In this document: one piece after another, positions 1 through 7,020 of the stretch
Layout of the letters: each line of letters starts with the position of its first letter
How positions within the stretch are numbered: the first letter of the stretch is position 1
Source of the DNA: Bacillota bacterium
GTDB taxonomy: Bacteria; Bacillota; Clostridia; Christensenellales; Aristaeellaceae
Length of the DNA: 13,615 bases
Direction of reading: 5' to 3'
Assembly: GCA_023458835.1 (NCBI GenBank)
Contig: JAEWWY010000527.1
Span: forward strand, 1-13,615
The notes under the pieces: model-generated
Seen by the model: only the letters and a program-made list of their open reading frames with translations
The model's database searches: none
Told to the model about the DNA's origin: nothing
Made by a program: the position numbers and the translations under genes

Positions 1-1153
1 CCCGTGTGGTGATCACCGCATCCACATCCGGGTATCCGGCGGCGGAAAGCTCCGGCCTTTGCGCCTCAAACTTCTTGGCGGTGCAGGGCATGACGGATAC
101 CACGGCGATATCGCCGGCGTCGATGCCGGCCTTCTTGGCGTAGTAGGTCTTTATCACGGCGCCCAGCATCTCATGGGGAGATTTGCAGGAGGACAGGTTG
201 GGGATGAAATCCGGGTAATAATGCTCGCAATACTTGATCCAGCCAGGTGAGCAGGAGGTGATCATAGGCAGGACGCCATCATTATTTAAGCGCCCGAGCA
301 GTTCGGTTGCCTCTTCCATAATGGTCAGATCGGCCGCAAAATCGGTATCGAACACCTTGTCGAAACCCAGGCGGCGCAAGGCAGATACCATTTTTCCGGT
401 AACGCGGGTACCAATCTCCATGCCGAATTCCTCACCCAGCGCGGCGCGGACAGCGGGGGCGGTCTGCACCACCACATGCTTTTTGGGATTGTTGAGAAGC
501 GTCCATACCAAATCGGTCTCGTCTTTTTCCCGCAGCGCTCCCACAGGGCAGGCGGTGATGCACTGGCCGCAGTTGATGCAGGCCATTTCGCCAAGCTTCA
601 TTTCCCACGGCGGTTCAATGGCCGTTTCAAAGCCGCGGTTCACCGCTCCGATCACGCCTACATCCTGCGCCTTTGTGCAGGCGGCCACGCAGCGGCGGCA
701 AAGCACGCACTTGTTATTGTCACGGACGATGGAAGGTGAAAAGTCATCCACGGCATAGGTAATCCGCTTGCCCTCAAAGCGGCCTCCGTCTTCCACGCCC
801 AACTCGTGGCAAAGCGTCTGCAGTTCGCAATTCTGGCTGCGCACACAGGTCAGGCACTTCTTGTCATGGGCGCTCAAAATCAATTCCAGGTTGAGCTTCC
901 GGGCCTCGCGAACGGCGGGGGTGTTCGTCCTGACCGCCATATCGGGGGACACAGGCAGCACGCAGGCCGCCTGCAGGGCACGGGCGCCCGTATCCACCAC
1001 GCAGATGCGGCAGGCGCCGATCTCGTTGATGCCTTTGAGATAACACAACGTGGGAATATGGACGTGCGCCTTCCGGGCGGCTTCCAAGACGGTTGTTCCG
1101 GCCGGAACTTCCACCTTCACGCCATCGATGGTCAGCGAAACAAGTCGTTCCAT
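1..1153 (-). CDS. hydA: [FeFe]-hydrogenase catalytic subunit HydA, 5' part only (runs off left edge)
   Basis: Catalytic subunit of a bifurcating hydrogenase that interconverts protons and H2 while using NADH and reduced ferredoxin. The frame is open from the ATG at 1153 to the window edge (384 codons). In order it shows a plant-type [2Fe-2S] domain (Cys37, 48, 51, 64), a His/Cys-ligated [4Fe-4S] site (His96, Cys100, 103, 109), two [4Fe-4S] ferredoxin motifs (Cys149-159 and Cys192-202), then the start of the H-cluster domain: L1 TSCSPGW at 299-305 and L2 MPCTAKKFE at 355-363. The third H-cluster motif lies outside the window. L1 has Ser where many catalytic enzymes have a second Cys; from memory this Ser form is common in trimeric enzymes. 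A GAGGAGG site precedes the ATG and the gap from hydB is 19 bases, so it is the last visible gene of the hyd operon. The family call is secure; the subgroup rests on the hydBC neighbours. Confidence 0.96.
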   Translation of the reverse strand, partial: MERLVSLTIDGVKVEVPAGTTVLEAARKAHVHIPTLCYLKGINEIGACRICVVDTGARALQAACVLPVSPDMAVRTNTPAVREARKLNLELILSAHDKKCLTCVRSQNCELQTLCHELGVEDGGRFEGKRITYAVDDFSPSIVRDNNKCVLCRRCVAACTKAQDVGVIGAVNRGFETAIEPPWEMKLGEMACINCGQCITACPVGALREKDETDLVWTLLNNPKKHVVVQTAPAVRAALGEEFGMEIGTRVTGKMVSALRRLGFDKVFDTDFAADLTIMEEATELLGRLNNDGVLPMITSCSPGWIKYCEHYYPDFIPNLSSCKSPHEMLGAVIKTYYAKKAGIDAGDIAVVSVMPCTAKKFEAQRPELSAAGYPDVDAVITTR

Positions 1154-1172
1154 GTTCAATTCCTCCTCGCCG

Positions 1173-2969
1173 TCAATTCTTCACGATGGCGCCAAAGCGG
1201 CACTTTTCCATGCAGACGCCGCACTTTAAGCACTTTTGCGTATCCACCACATGCTGCTTGCGCACCTCGCCCGTGATAGCCCCCGCCGGGCAAACCTTGG
1301 CGCACAGCGTGCATCCACGGCACTTGTCGGTGATCACAAAGCTCAAGAGCGCCTGGCAGTGATGGGCCGGACAGCGTTTTTCCTTGATATGGGCCTCGTA
1401 TTCACTGCGGAAATACTTTAAGGTGGAGAGGACGGGATTGGGGGCTGATTGCCCCAGGCCGCAAAGCGCCGTTGCCTTGATGTTTCTGCCCAGCGTTTCC
1501 AGCTTATCAATGTCCTCCATCTCGCCCTTGCCTTCCACAATGCGCTCCAGAATCTCCAGCATGCGCTTTGTTCCAATACGGCAGGGGGTGCACTTGCCGC
1601 AGCTTTCATCCACGGTAAAGTCCAGGAAATAGCGGGCGATATCCACCATGCAATCGTCTTCATCCAGCACGATCATACCGCCGGAGCCCATCATGGAACC
1701 GATGGCTGTCAGCGTATCGTACTCGATGGAGATGTCCAGGTGCTCCGAAGGGATGCAGCCGCCGGAGGGGCCGCCCGTCTGCACGGCCTTGTATTGCTTG
1801 CCGCCGGGGATGCCCCCGCCGATATCGTAGATGATCTCACGCAGCGGCGTTCCCATGGGCACTTCCACCAGGCCGGTGTTGTTGATCTTGCCGCCCAGCG
1901 CAAACACCTTGGTACCCTTGGATTTTTCCGTGCCGATGCTGCTGAACCAGTCCGCGCCCTTTAAGATGATCTGGGGGATATTGGCGTAGGTTTCCACATT
2001 GTTCAGATTGGTGGGCTTGCCGAAGATGCCCTTTACCGCCGGGAAAGGCGGGCGGGGCCGTGGTTCGCCGCGTTTTCCCTCCACGGAAGCTATCAAAGCC
2101 GTTTCCTCGCCGCATACAAAAGCACCGGCGCCAAGGCGGATATGAAGATCAAAGGAAAAGTCCGTATCGAAAATATTTTCGCCAAGCAGACCGTATTCCC
2201 TGGCCTGGTCGATGGCGATGGCCAGGCGCTTGACCGCGATGGGATACTCTGCCCGGACGTAAACATAGCCTTCGGAAGCGCCGATGGCATAGCCCGCGAT
2301 GGCCATGGCCTCGATCACGCTGTGGGGATCGCCTTCCAAAACGGAGCGGTCCATGAACGCGCCGGGATCGCCTTCGTCAGCATTGCAGGCTACGTATTTC
2401 ATGCCGGCCGGGCTTTGGTAGGCAAACTTCCACTTCATGCCTGTGGAAAAGCCCGCGCCGCCGCGCCCGCGCAGCCCGCTTTTGACCACCTCGTCGATGA
2501 CCTGCTCCCTTGTCATCTCCGTGAGCGCCTTGCCCAGCGCCCTGTAGCCGTCAAAGGCAATATATTCGTCTATGTTCTCCGGGTCGATCACGCCGCAGTT
2601 GCGCAGGGCGAGGCGCTTTTGCTTTTTGTAAAAGCCGATTTCCTCCAGCGACTTTGTGACGCTGCTTTCCTGGGTGGCGTGGTCCACGTACACCAGGCGC
2701 TGCACCTTGCGGCCCTTCAGCAGATGTTCACTGACGATTTCGTCAACATCCTGGGTCTTTACCCGGCTATAGAAGGTGCCCTCCGGATAGACGATCACCA
2801 CCGGTCCGGCCTCGCACAGGCCAAAGCATCCGGTGCGGACCATTTTGATTTCCTTTTCCAGGCCATGTTCCTTCAGCTTTTCCTCAAACTGTTTGAGCAA
2901 ATCACCGGAACCGGAAGCGGCGCAGCCGGTTCCGCCGCAAACAAGCACGTGAGCGCGATACAGTTCCAT
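1173..2969 (-). CDS. hydB: NuoF-like hydrogenase subunit HydB (NADH/FMN-binding, 598 aa)
   Basis: Flavin subunit that exchanges electrons with NAD(H) and connects it to ferredoxin and HydA. Domains: N-terminal thioredoxin-like [2Fe-2S] (Cys11, 16, 48, 52); NuoF core with the glycine-rich motif GRGGAGF (168-174) for FMN/NADH; an SLBB-type stretch around 350-430; the NuoF [4Fe-4S] site (Cys457, 460, 463, 503); a CPAHHC motif (533-538) that could bind a metal; and two C-terminal [4Fe-4S] motifs (Cys550-560 and Cys580-590). This fused architecture is typical of HydB of bifurcating hydrogenases and longer than NuoF of complex I. The start at 2969 is chosen because GAGGAGG lies 9 bases upstream and the protein then begins directly with the [2Fe-2S] domain. 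The reading frame stays open further upstream, but that extension is out-of-frame sequence of the preceding gene. Confidence 0.97.
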   Translation of the reverse strand: MELYRAHVLVCGGTGCAASGSGDLLKQFEEKLKEHGLEKEIKMVRTGCFGLCEAGPVVIVYPEGTFYSRVKTQDVDEIVSEHLLKGRKVQRLVYVDHATQESSVTKSLEEIGFYKKQKRLALRNCGVIDPENIDEYIAFDGYRALGKALTEMTREQVIDEVVKSGLRGRGGAGFSTGMKWKFAYQSPAGMKYVACNADEGDPGAFMDRSVLEGDPHSVIEAMAIAGYAIGASEGYVYVRAEYPIAVKRLAIAIDQAREYGLLGENIFDTDFSFDLHIRLGAGAFVCGEETALIASVEGKRGEPRPRPPFPAVKGIFGKPTNLNNVETYANIPQIILKGADWFSSIGTEKSKGTKVFALGGKINNTGLVEVPMGTPLREIIYDIGGGIPGGKQYKAVQTGGPSGGCIPSEHLDISIEYDTLTAIGSMMGSGGMIVLDEDDCMVDIARYFLDFTVDESCGKCTPCRIGTKRMLEILERIVEGKGEMEDIDKLETLGRNIKATALCGLGQSAPNPVLSTLKYFRSEYEAHIKEKRCPAHHCQALLSFVITDKCRGCTLCAKVCPAGAITGEVRKQHVVDTQKCLKCGVCMEKCRFGAIVKN

Positions 2970-2995
2970 ATATTTCTTCCTCCTCAGGCCGCTTA

Positions 2996-3370
2996 TCAGG
3001 CGTCTTCCGCCGCGCCGATGGCATAGTCTTCCACCGCGCGGCCATTGACAATGTGTTCCGCCACGATCCGGCCCACCATTTCCGGCTTGACCTTCACATA
3101 CGTTACTTTCTCCTGGCCGGGGATGATCACATCCACCATGGGCTCCAGGCGGCACATGCCGATGCAGCCGGTTTGGGACACGGTCACGTTCACGAGATTC
3201 CTGCGTTTGAGTTCCTCCACAAAGGCCAGCATCACAGGCCGGGCTCCCGCTGCGATGCCGCATGTGGCCATGCCGACCACCACGCGGATAGCATCCTTTT
3301 CTTCTTTGCGCAGCAAGACTTTGTCCAGCGTCCGCTGCCGGATGGCTTCCAGTTCAGCGATGGATTTCAT
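2996..3370 (-). CDS. Small thioredoxin-like [2Fe-2S] ferredoxin homologue of the hydrogenase operon (124 aa)
   Basis: A small protein resembling the N-terminal thioredoxin-like domain of HydB and the C-terminal domain of HydC. Only three of the usual four cluster cysteines are seen: Cys37, Cys69 and Cys73. The first motif reads ATCGIAAGAR, with Gly where the second Cys of the C-x4-C pair normally sits, so a standard [2Fe-2S] cluster is doubtful. From memory, homologues in clostridial hydrogenase operons share the CGIAAGA form. It may be a structural or accessory subunit; this is inference. The ATG at 3370 is preferred over an in-frame TTG at 3385, because a GGAGGG site lies at the right distance before the ATG. 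The gene overlaps the end of the upstream ATPase gene by 17 bases and precedes hydB by 26 bases. Confidence 0.87.
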   Translation of the reverse strand: MKSIAELEAIRQRTLDKVLLRKEEKDAIRVVVGMATCGIAAGARPVMLAFVEELKRRNLVNVTVSQTGCIGMCRLEPMVDVIIPGQEKVTYVKVKPEMVGRIVAEHIVNGRAVEDYAIGAAEDA

Positions 3371-3920
3371 AATCCGTCCCTCCAAAGACTTGTTGGATTT
3401 CTTCCTTCAATGATGCCTGCATCCAGGCGATAACCTCCGGCTCGTCAAGCCTTGCTCCCTGCAATACCTTCCGTATAATCCGGGTATCCAGGGAGGCCTC
3501 CCCGCCGGGGGCGGTCAGGTAAAAAGCAAAATCGGGGGCTTGGGGGTGGGCAATCACCAGCGCCAGGATGGTTTCCGCTATATCTCCCATAGGCAAACAA
3601 TCGATATGGCCAGTATGAAAGACAGCCGTGACCTTCGTTCCCTTCCCCATCTCACTATCAATTGTGACGCCGCCGCCCGTTCGCCTGGCGTTTTCCGTAT
3701 AAAGCGGCAGGCCCAGGCCCACTTTCCGCGATGTTCTGGTGGTGGCAAAGGGGCTTTGTACCCGGCGTATAAGCTCCTGGTCCATGCCCGAGCCGTCGTC
3801 CTCCACCACAAGGGTCAGGGTTCCTTTTTCATCCAGCGCCATGCGGATTTGTACAAGCGCAGCCTGCGCTCTCAAGCTATTCTGCACGATATCCATCAGA
3901 TGCAGCGATATGTCCCGCAT
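3354..3920 (-). CDS. Stand-alone HATPase_c (GHKL) ATP-binding protein in the hydrogenase operon (188 aa)
   Basis: A GHKL-type ATPase domain without a histidine-kinase dimerisation or sensor domain. Visible motifs are an N-box-like helix near the N-terminus (residues 7-17), the G1 box DDGSGMD (41-47), an F-box-like SPFATTRT (56-63) and the G2 box VGLGLP (67-72). The remaining 75-80 residues, with a GHIDCLPMGDIAE stretch near 104-116, form a C-terminal extension I do not recognise. Genes of this type recur between hydC and hydB in clostridial bifurcating hydrogenase operons; their role is not known to me. The gene starts 2 bases after the hydC stop with only a weak AGGG upstream, which suggests translational coupling, and its last 17 bases overlap the next gene. 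Alternative readings are a kinase for a partner protein or a chaperone-like assembly factor. Confidence 0.88.
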   Translation of the reverse strand: MRDISLHLMDIVQNSLRAQAALVQIRMALDEKGTLTLVVEDDGSGMDQELIRRVQSPFATTRTSRKVGLGLPLYTENARRTGGGVTIDSEMGKGTKVTAVFHTGHIDCLPMGDIAETILALVIAHPQAPDFAFYLTAPGGEASLDTRIIRKVLQGARLDEPEVIAWMQASLKEEIQQVFGGTDYEIHR

Positions 3921-3922
3921 GG

Positions 3923-4393
3923 CTAGACCCTGTATTTGTCCAGTATGGTAGGTATTTCGTCAGGCGTCAGCCTTCCGTATACGTCATCATTGATCATCAT
4001 CACCGGCGCCAAACCGCATGCGCCCAGGCAGCGGGTGGCTTGCAGCGTAAATTTCCCATCCGAGGTCGTCTTGCCCACGCGGATTTTCAATTCATCCTGC
4101 AATTTATCCAAAACTTTTTGGGAACCCTTCACATAGCAGGCCGTACCCAGGCAAACACCGATTACATACTCTCCTCTGGGCTGCAGGGAAAATTGAGAGT
4201 AAAACGTAGTGATACCATATACCTCGCTGAGCGTCGTGTCCAGACCATCCGCGATGATCTGCTGCACATCCAGGGGAACACAGCCAAAGATCTCCTGCGC
4301 TTCCTGCAAAACCGGCATCAAGGCACCTTTTTCTGTCCGATGCGCCGCAATCACTTGCGTAAGCTTTGCATACTTCTCCGTCAGTTCTGGCAT
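3923..4393 (-). CDS. hydC: NuoE-like hydrogenase subunit HydC ([2Fe-2S], 156 aa)
   Basis: NuoE-type subunit carrying a thioredoxin-like [2Fe-2S] cluster that passes electrons within the HydABC complex. The four ligands are Cys81, Cys86, Cys122 and Cys126, in the typical motifs CLGTAC and CLGAC. The N-terminal helical bundle (residues 5-75), including SEVYGITTFYSQF (56-68), is characteristic of NuoE. At 156 residues it has the usual length. The ATG at 4393 is chosen because AGGAGG lies 11 bases upstream; a GTG at 4441 gives an extension with no family similarity, and it falls inside a hairpin at the 5' end of the predicted transcript. It is the first gene of the hyd operon. Confidence 0.95.
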   Translation of the reverse strand: MPELTEKYAKLTQVIAAHRTEKGALMPVLQEAQEIFGCVPLDVQQIIADGLDTTLSEVYGITTFYSQFSLQPRGEYVIGVCLGTACYVKGSQKVLDKLQDELKIRVGKTTSDGKFTLQATRCLGACGLAPVMMINDDVYGRLTPDEIPTILDKYRV

Positions 4394-4428
4394 GAGGGGT
4401 GCGACCTCCTTCACTCTTTGCACAAGCC

Positions 4429-4452
4429 AGCGTGGCGACACCGCGCCACGCT
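4429..4452 (-). promoter_or_regulatory. Perfect 9-bp inverted repeat at the 5' end of the hyd operon transcript
   Basis: The arms AGCGTGGCG and CGCCACGCT are exact reverse complements around a 6-base loop. Read as minus-strand RNA, this is a strong hairpin that would begin 1-2 bases after the transcription start predicted from the -10 element at 4460-4465, and it ends about 35 bases before the hydC start. No U tract follows, so it is not an intrinsic terminator. It could be a 5' stabilising hairpin or a DNA operator overlapping the start site. The repeat is seen; the role is inferred. Confidence 0.55.
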
Positions 4453-4459
4453 TGTAGAT

Positions 4460-4468
4460 ATTTTAACA
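4460..4468 (-). promoter_or_regulatory. Candidate extended -10 promoter of the hyd operon
   Basis: On the minus strand the sequence TGTTAAAAT fits an extended -10 element (TG, one base, TAAAAT, 5 of 6 to consensus). It sits in the AT-rich gap 67-75 bases before the hydC start and after the terminator of the preceding genes. No convincing -35 hexamer is present at 16-18 bases, as is common for extended -10 promoters. I searched the flanks by eye for a Rex-type palindrome and saw none. Confidence 0.45.
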
Positions 4469-4536
4469 TACTTCAGGGTAAATTGCACGTCCAAAACCAT
4501 ACAAAAACAGCCTTTTTGACAAAAAATGCGCAAATT

Positions 4537-4564
4537 AAAAAAGTTCGTGGAAAGCCCACAAACT
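4537..4564 (-). terminator. Intrinsic terminator after the PHP gene
   Basis: On the minus strand, AGTTTGTGG and CCACGAACT form a 9-bp stem (one G-U pair) around the loop GCTTT, followed directly by six T. It lies 45 bases after the PHP stop codon and upstream of the hyd promoter. It therefore separates the sensor-like gene set from the hydrogenase operon. The plus strand has no U tract after the hairpin. Confidence 0.8.
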
Positions 4565-4608
4565 GATATAATGCAAATTAGTTAGAATTTTAACGATGCT
4601 TCGATTCC

Positions 4609-5322
4609 TTACAAACATCTTACTTGCACATAACCTAATGCTTTCATAATTCCTGAAGGCGATGCTTCGGCCACTTCCAAACCATATACAGCTTCGGAAA
4701 TGTCTTCCAGCCTATGGGCATCTGAAGCGCGCAACACGATTTTCCCCCGGAGGATGTCTTTTGATACGGGCAATTGAGGCGATACTTCCAAGGCGGGAAA
4801 ACAAACATCGTCAGGCAAAAAACCAAGGTTCGCAAGCAGCCCATTGGCGCCGCGGTTGATATGGGCAGGCACGGCCCATCCGCCAAAACGCTTGATTTCA
4901 TGCGCTGCCTGATGCAGGGTAAGATCGGTGGCGGAGATAAGCAAACGGCATTCCACACCCGTGACTTCATCCCGCTTATTCAAAATCTGCTGCTCGCCGA
5001 ACAGGCATGGATTATTTTGTATGCCGGGAAGATGATCATAAAGAAATTCCCCCATCGCCAAAGCCTGTTCCACAGTGAAGAAATAGGCCAGCAGGTGGAC
5101 TTCCTCGCGGGTTGTAATCTCCATGCCCGGCAGCAGCACAAGGCCATGCGCCTTGGCGGCCGCGTCCGCGGCAGGCAGATTTTTCGCGGAATTGTGATCT
5201 GTGACAGCGATGGCTTGAAGTCCCTTGATTTTTGCCATGGCGCAGATATTCCATGACGTCATCTCGCTATCGCCGCAGGGCGACAGGCAGGAATGGATGT
5301 GCAAATCCACAAAGATGTTCAT
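4609..5322 (-). CDS. PHP-domain metal-dependent phosphoesterase (237 aa)
   Basis: A PHP-family hydrolase. The metal-binding set looks complete: DLHIHS (His8, His10), Asp18 after SPCG, TDHN (Asp42, His43), Glu68 in GMEIT, His76, His154 in PAHI, and SDAH (Asp201, His203). Family members hydrolyse phosphoesters such as histidinol phosphate or nucleotide 3',5'-bisphosphates and short RNA; the substrate here cannot be read from the sequence. The ATG at 5322 begins 4 bases after the stop of the DRTGG gene, with only a modest AAGG upstream, consistent with coupled translation. It is the last gene of its set, ending 45 bases before an intrinsic terminator. The context suggests that it acts on a nucleotide or phosphorylated metabolite linked to hydrogen metabolism or signalling; this is inference. 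Confidence 0.93.
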   Translation of the reverse strand: MNIFVDLHIHSCLSPCGDSEMTSWNICAMAKIKGLQAIAVTDHNSAKNLPAADAAAKAHGLVLLPGMEITTREEVHLLAYFFTVEQALAMGEFLYDHLPGIQNNPCLFGEQQILNKRDEVTGVECRLLISATDLTLHQAAHEIKRFGGWAVPAHINRGANGLLANLGFLPDDVCFPALEVSPQLPVSKDILRGKIVLRASDAHRLEDISEAVYGLEVAEASPSGIMKALGYVQVRCL

Positions 5323-5326
5323 ACGG

Positions 5327-5674
5327 TTACCTTGCGGAAGCAGGAATGCCCGCGGCAGCCATTTCCCCGCAAAGCTGATAGGCTGCCTTCCGGCTTTTCA
5401 GCACCGGGATGTTTTCGCTTTCTGCTTTTTTTATCGAGCTTTCTTCCATATCGATATCTTCCGGCAGAAGGATGCAGGAAAACTCCATCAGCACCGCCAC
5501 GGCGATGACATTCAAATGCGTTTGTACAGTGATCCAGGCCGTTTTGGGCGCGCCATGGGCCATGACCCAGCTTAACAGATCGCAAACATACCCGCAGGAT
5601 ACCTCCCCCGCAAGGGAAACGCCCGGAGTCAGGTTCTCTGCGTCCAGAACATCCATCAACTGCGCCACTGTCAT
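5327..5674 (-). CDS. DRTGG-type domain protein, copy 1 (115 aa)
   Basis: A single-domain protein that looks like the DRTGG family, a small ligand-binding-type domain also found fused to CBS domains or phosphotransacetylases. It begins MTVAQLMDVLDAE and has the CDLLSWVM helix (31-38), a hydrophobic strand ending SCILL near residue 69, and an AYQLCG segment (about 97-102). It aligns over its length with the protein at 7470-7820, so the two are paralogues. AGGAGG lies 7 bases before the ATG at 5674 and the gap after the upstream iron-sulfur gene is 11 bases. The ligand is unknown. The assignment rests on overall pattern, because the DRTGG motif itself is degenerate. Confidence 0.82.
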   Translation of the reverse strand: MTVAQLMDVLDAENLTPGVSLAGEVSCGYVCDLLSWVMAHGAPKTAWITVQTHLNVIAVAVLMEFSCILLPEDIDMEESSIKKAESENIPVLKSRKAAYQLCGEMAAAGIPASAR

Positions 5675-5685
5675 AAGCGTGCCTC

Positions 5686-6987
5686 CTATTTATGGTTCTG
5701 CGCCAGGTTCACCATCTGCTGGGCCATGATTTTCAACTGCTCCTTGAGCTTGTGTACGCAGTCCATCTCCCGGGCATACCCCCTTACGATGTCCTCCGCC
5801 AGCGCCCGGCAGGTAGGCGCGCCGCAGGAGCCGCAGTCATAGCCCGGCAGATCCTTTACGATTTGCTCCATACGCTCCATTTTGCGCATGGCCTCCATGA
5901 TATCCTCATCCAATTGCATAACGCTGTTGGGCAGTATAGGCTTGCGCCCATACAGCGGGTACTTGTCCAAAATAGAAACATCCACTTTGTCGTCCGGATG
6001 GGCGCTGTCCATGGTTTCGGCCAGCTTCCGCACGGCATTTTTGGCTACGTAATTGTTTTCAAACGTCAGCGGGCCGCCCACACAGCCGCCGGTACAGGCG
6101 GAACCTTCAAAGAATTGCAAATCGTTGAGCTTGTTGTTCTCAATCTCCTCCAGCACACGGATCACGTTTTCAATGCCATCTACCGCCAGGCTGTTTTCCG
6201 GACAGACCGCACGGGCTTCGCCGCCGCTGTTTGCCCAGCGTACACCGTAGGCTGTAGCGGCCGGCGTATCTTCCGGCGGCTGGCCCTGCGCCCTGGTGTG
6301 GCTGGATAAAAGCCCGTAGATCTCCATAATGGAGATGGCCCCGTCCACCGCCGAGCTTTCATGGCCAATAGGGCTGCGGATAGCCGTCACCTTGGCGGCG
6401 CATGGCGTGATGAAAAAGCAGCCCACTTCTTCCGGCTTCACGCCATGGGCTTTGCAAAACTCCCTGCGGGCCATGATGGCCGCCAGCTCCATGGGCTGGC
6501 GCACATCCACAATGTGGGGGATCAGGTCCGGAAAGCGTACCTGGATGAGCCTGGTGATGGCCGGGCAGGCTGCGGAGATCAGGGGTTTGGGCACGCCGTC
6601 CCGCCGCAGCTTTTCCCGGATGGCGCGCGTTGCCACATCCGCCGCACGCGCTACTTCAAATACATCGTCAAAGCCCATTCTTTTAAGCCCCGTGAGCACC
6701 CGGCCAACGGATTGCAATCCTTTGAACTGGCCGTACAGCGAAGGGGCTGGCAATGCGATCTTGTATTTGAACCTGCTGATGGAGGACAATGGGTCCGTCT
6801 GCGCTACCTTGGCGTGATAGGCGCAAACCCGTATGCACTCGCCGCAGTCAATGCATCTTTCGTCGATGATATGCGCACGCCCGTCCCTGACGCGGATCGC
6901 CTCCGTCGGGCAGCGCTTCAAGCAATTGGTGCACCCTTTGCAGCGGGTTTTGTCCAGGCGGACGGAATGAAAGCGTTTCGTTTCCAT
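5686..6987 (-). CDS. [FeFe]-hydrogenase-like iron-sulfur protein with altered H-cluster motifs, putative sensor (433 aa)
   Basis: Two N-terminal [4Fe-4S] ferredoxin motifs (Cys16, 19, 22, 26; Cys45, 48, 51, 55) precede a hydrogenase large-subunit domain and a C-terminal Fe-S module of the CxxCGxPxC type (Cys385, 388, 393, 410). H-cluster motifs are present but changed. L1 is SAACPA around Cys141 instead of TSC[C/S]PxW. L2 is TPCAAKVTA (Cys196), without the usual Met and Glu. L3 is SACTGGCVGG (Cys298, Cys302), with Ser for Met. The cysteines for an H-cluster thus largely remain while proton-transfer positions are lost, as in hydrogenases proposed to be sensory. No PAS domain is seen, unlike typical HydS; after the last Cys only a short coiled tail follows. 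GGAGG lies 7 bases before the ATG. The gene sits between an RsbW-like ATPase and a DRTGG gene. A pure electron-transfer role remains possible. Confidence 0.9.
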   Translation of the reverse strand: METKRFHSVRLDKTRCKGCTNCLKRCPTEAIRVRDGRAHIIDERCIDCGECIRVCAYHAKVAQTDPLSSISRFKYKIALPAPSLYGQFKGLQSVGRVLTGLKRMGFDDVFEVARAADVATRAIREKLRRDGVPKPLISAACPAITRLIQVRFPDLIPHIVDVRQPMELAAIMARREFCKAHGVKPEEVGCFFITPCAAKVTAIRSPIGHESSAVDGAISIMEIYGLLSSHTRAQGQPPEDTPAATAYGVRWANSGGEARAVCPENSLAVDGIENVIRVLEEIENNKLNDLQFFEGSACTGGCVGGPLTFENNYVAKNAVRKLAETMDSAHPDDKVDVSILDKYPLYGRKPILPNSVMQLDEDIMEAMRKMERMEQIVKDLPGYDCGSCGAPTCRALAEDIVRGYAREMDCVHKLKEQLKIMAQQMVNLAQNHK

Positions 6988-7020
6988 GAAAAAACCTCCA
7001 GCGCTTAAGAAAAGCCCAGC

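Noticed and set aside
2142..3026. 294-codon open frame on the plus strand
   Set aside because: Antisense shadow of hydB; the high GC content keeps opposite frames open and no family pattern is visible.
2970..3263. Upstream extension of the hydB reading frame (would give 696 aa)
   Set aside because: The extra residues are the preceding [2Fe-2S] gene read in another frame; a strong Shine-Dalgarno site and the conserved domain start mark the ATG at 2969.
3923..4441. Longer HydC beginning at a GTG at 4441
   Set aside because: The added residues match no NuoE N-terminus and would start inside the 5' hairpin; the ATG at 4393 has AGGAGG upstream.
4501..4520. AT-rich inverted repeat CAAAAA...TTTTTG upstream of the hyd promoter, considered as a Rex or other operator
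   Set aside because: Only six bases per arm of A/T runs, not matching the Rex consensus; expected by chance in this AT-rich gap.
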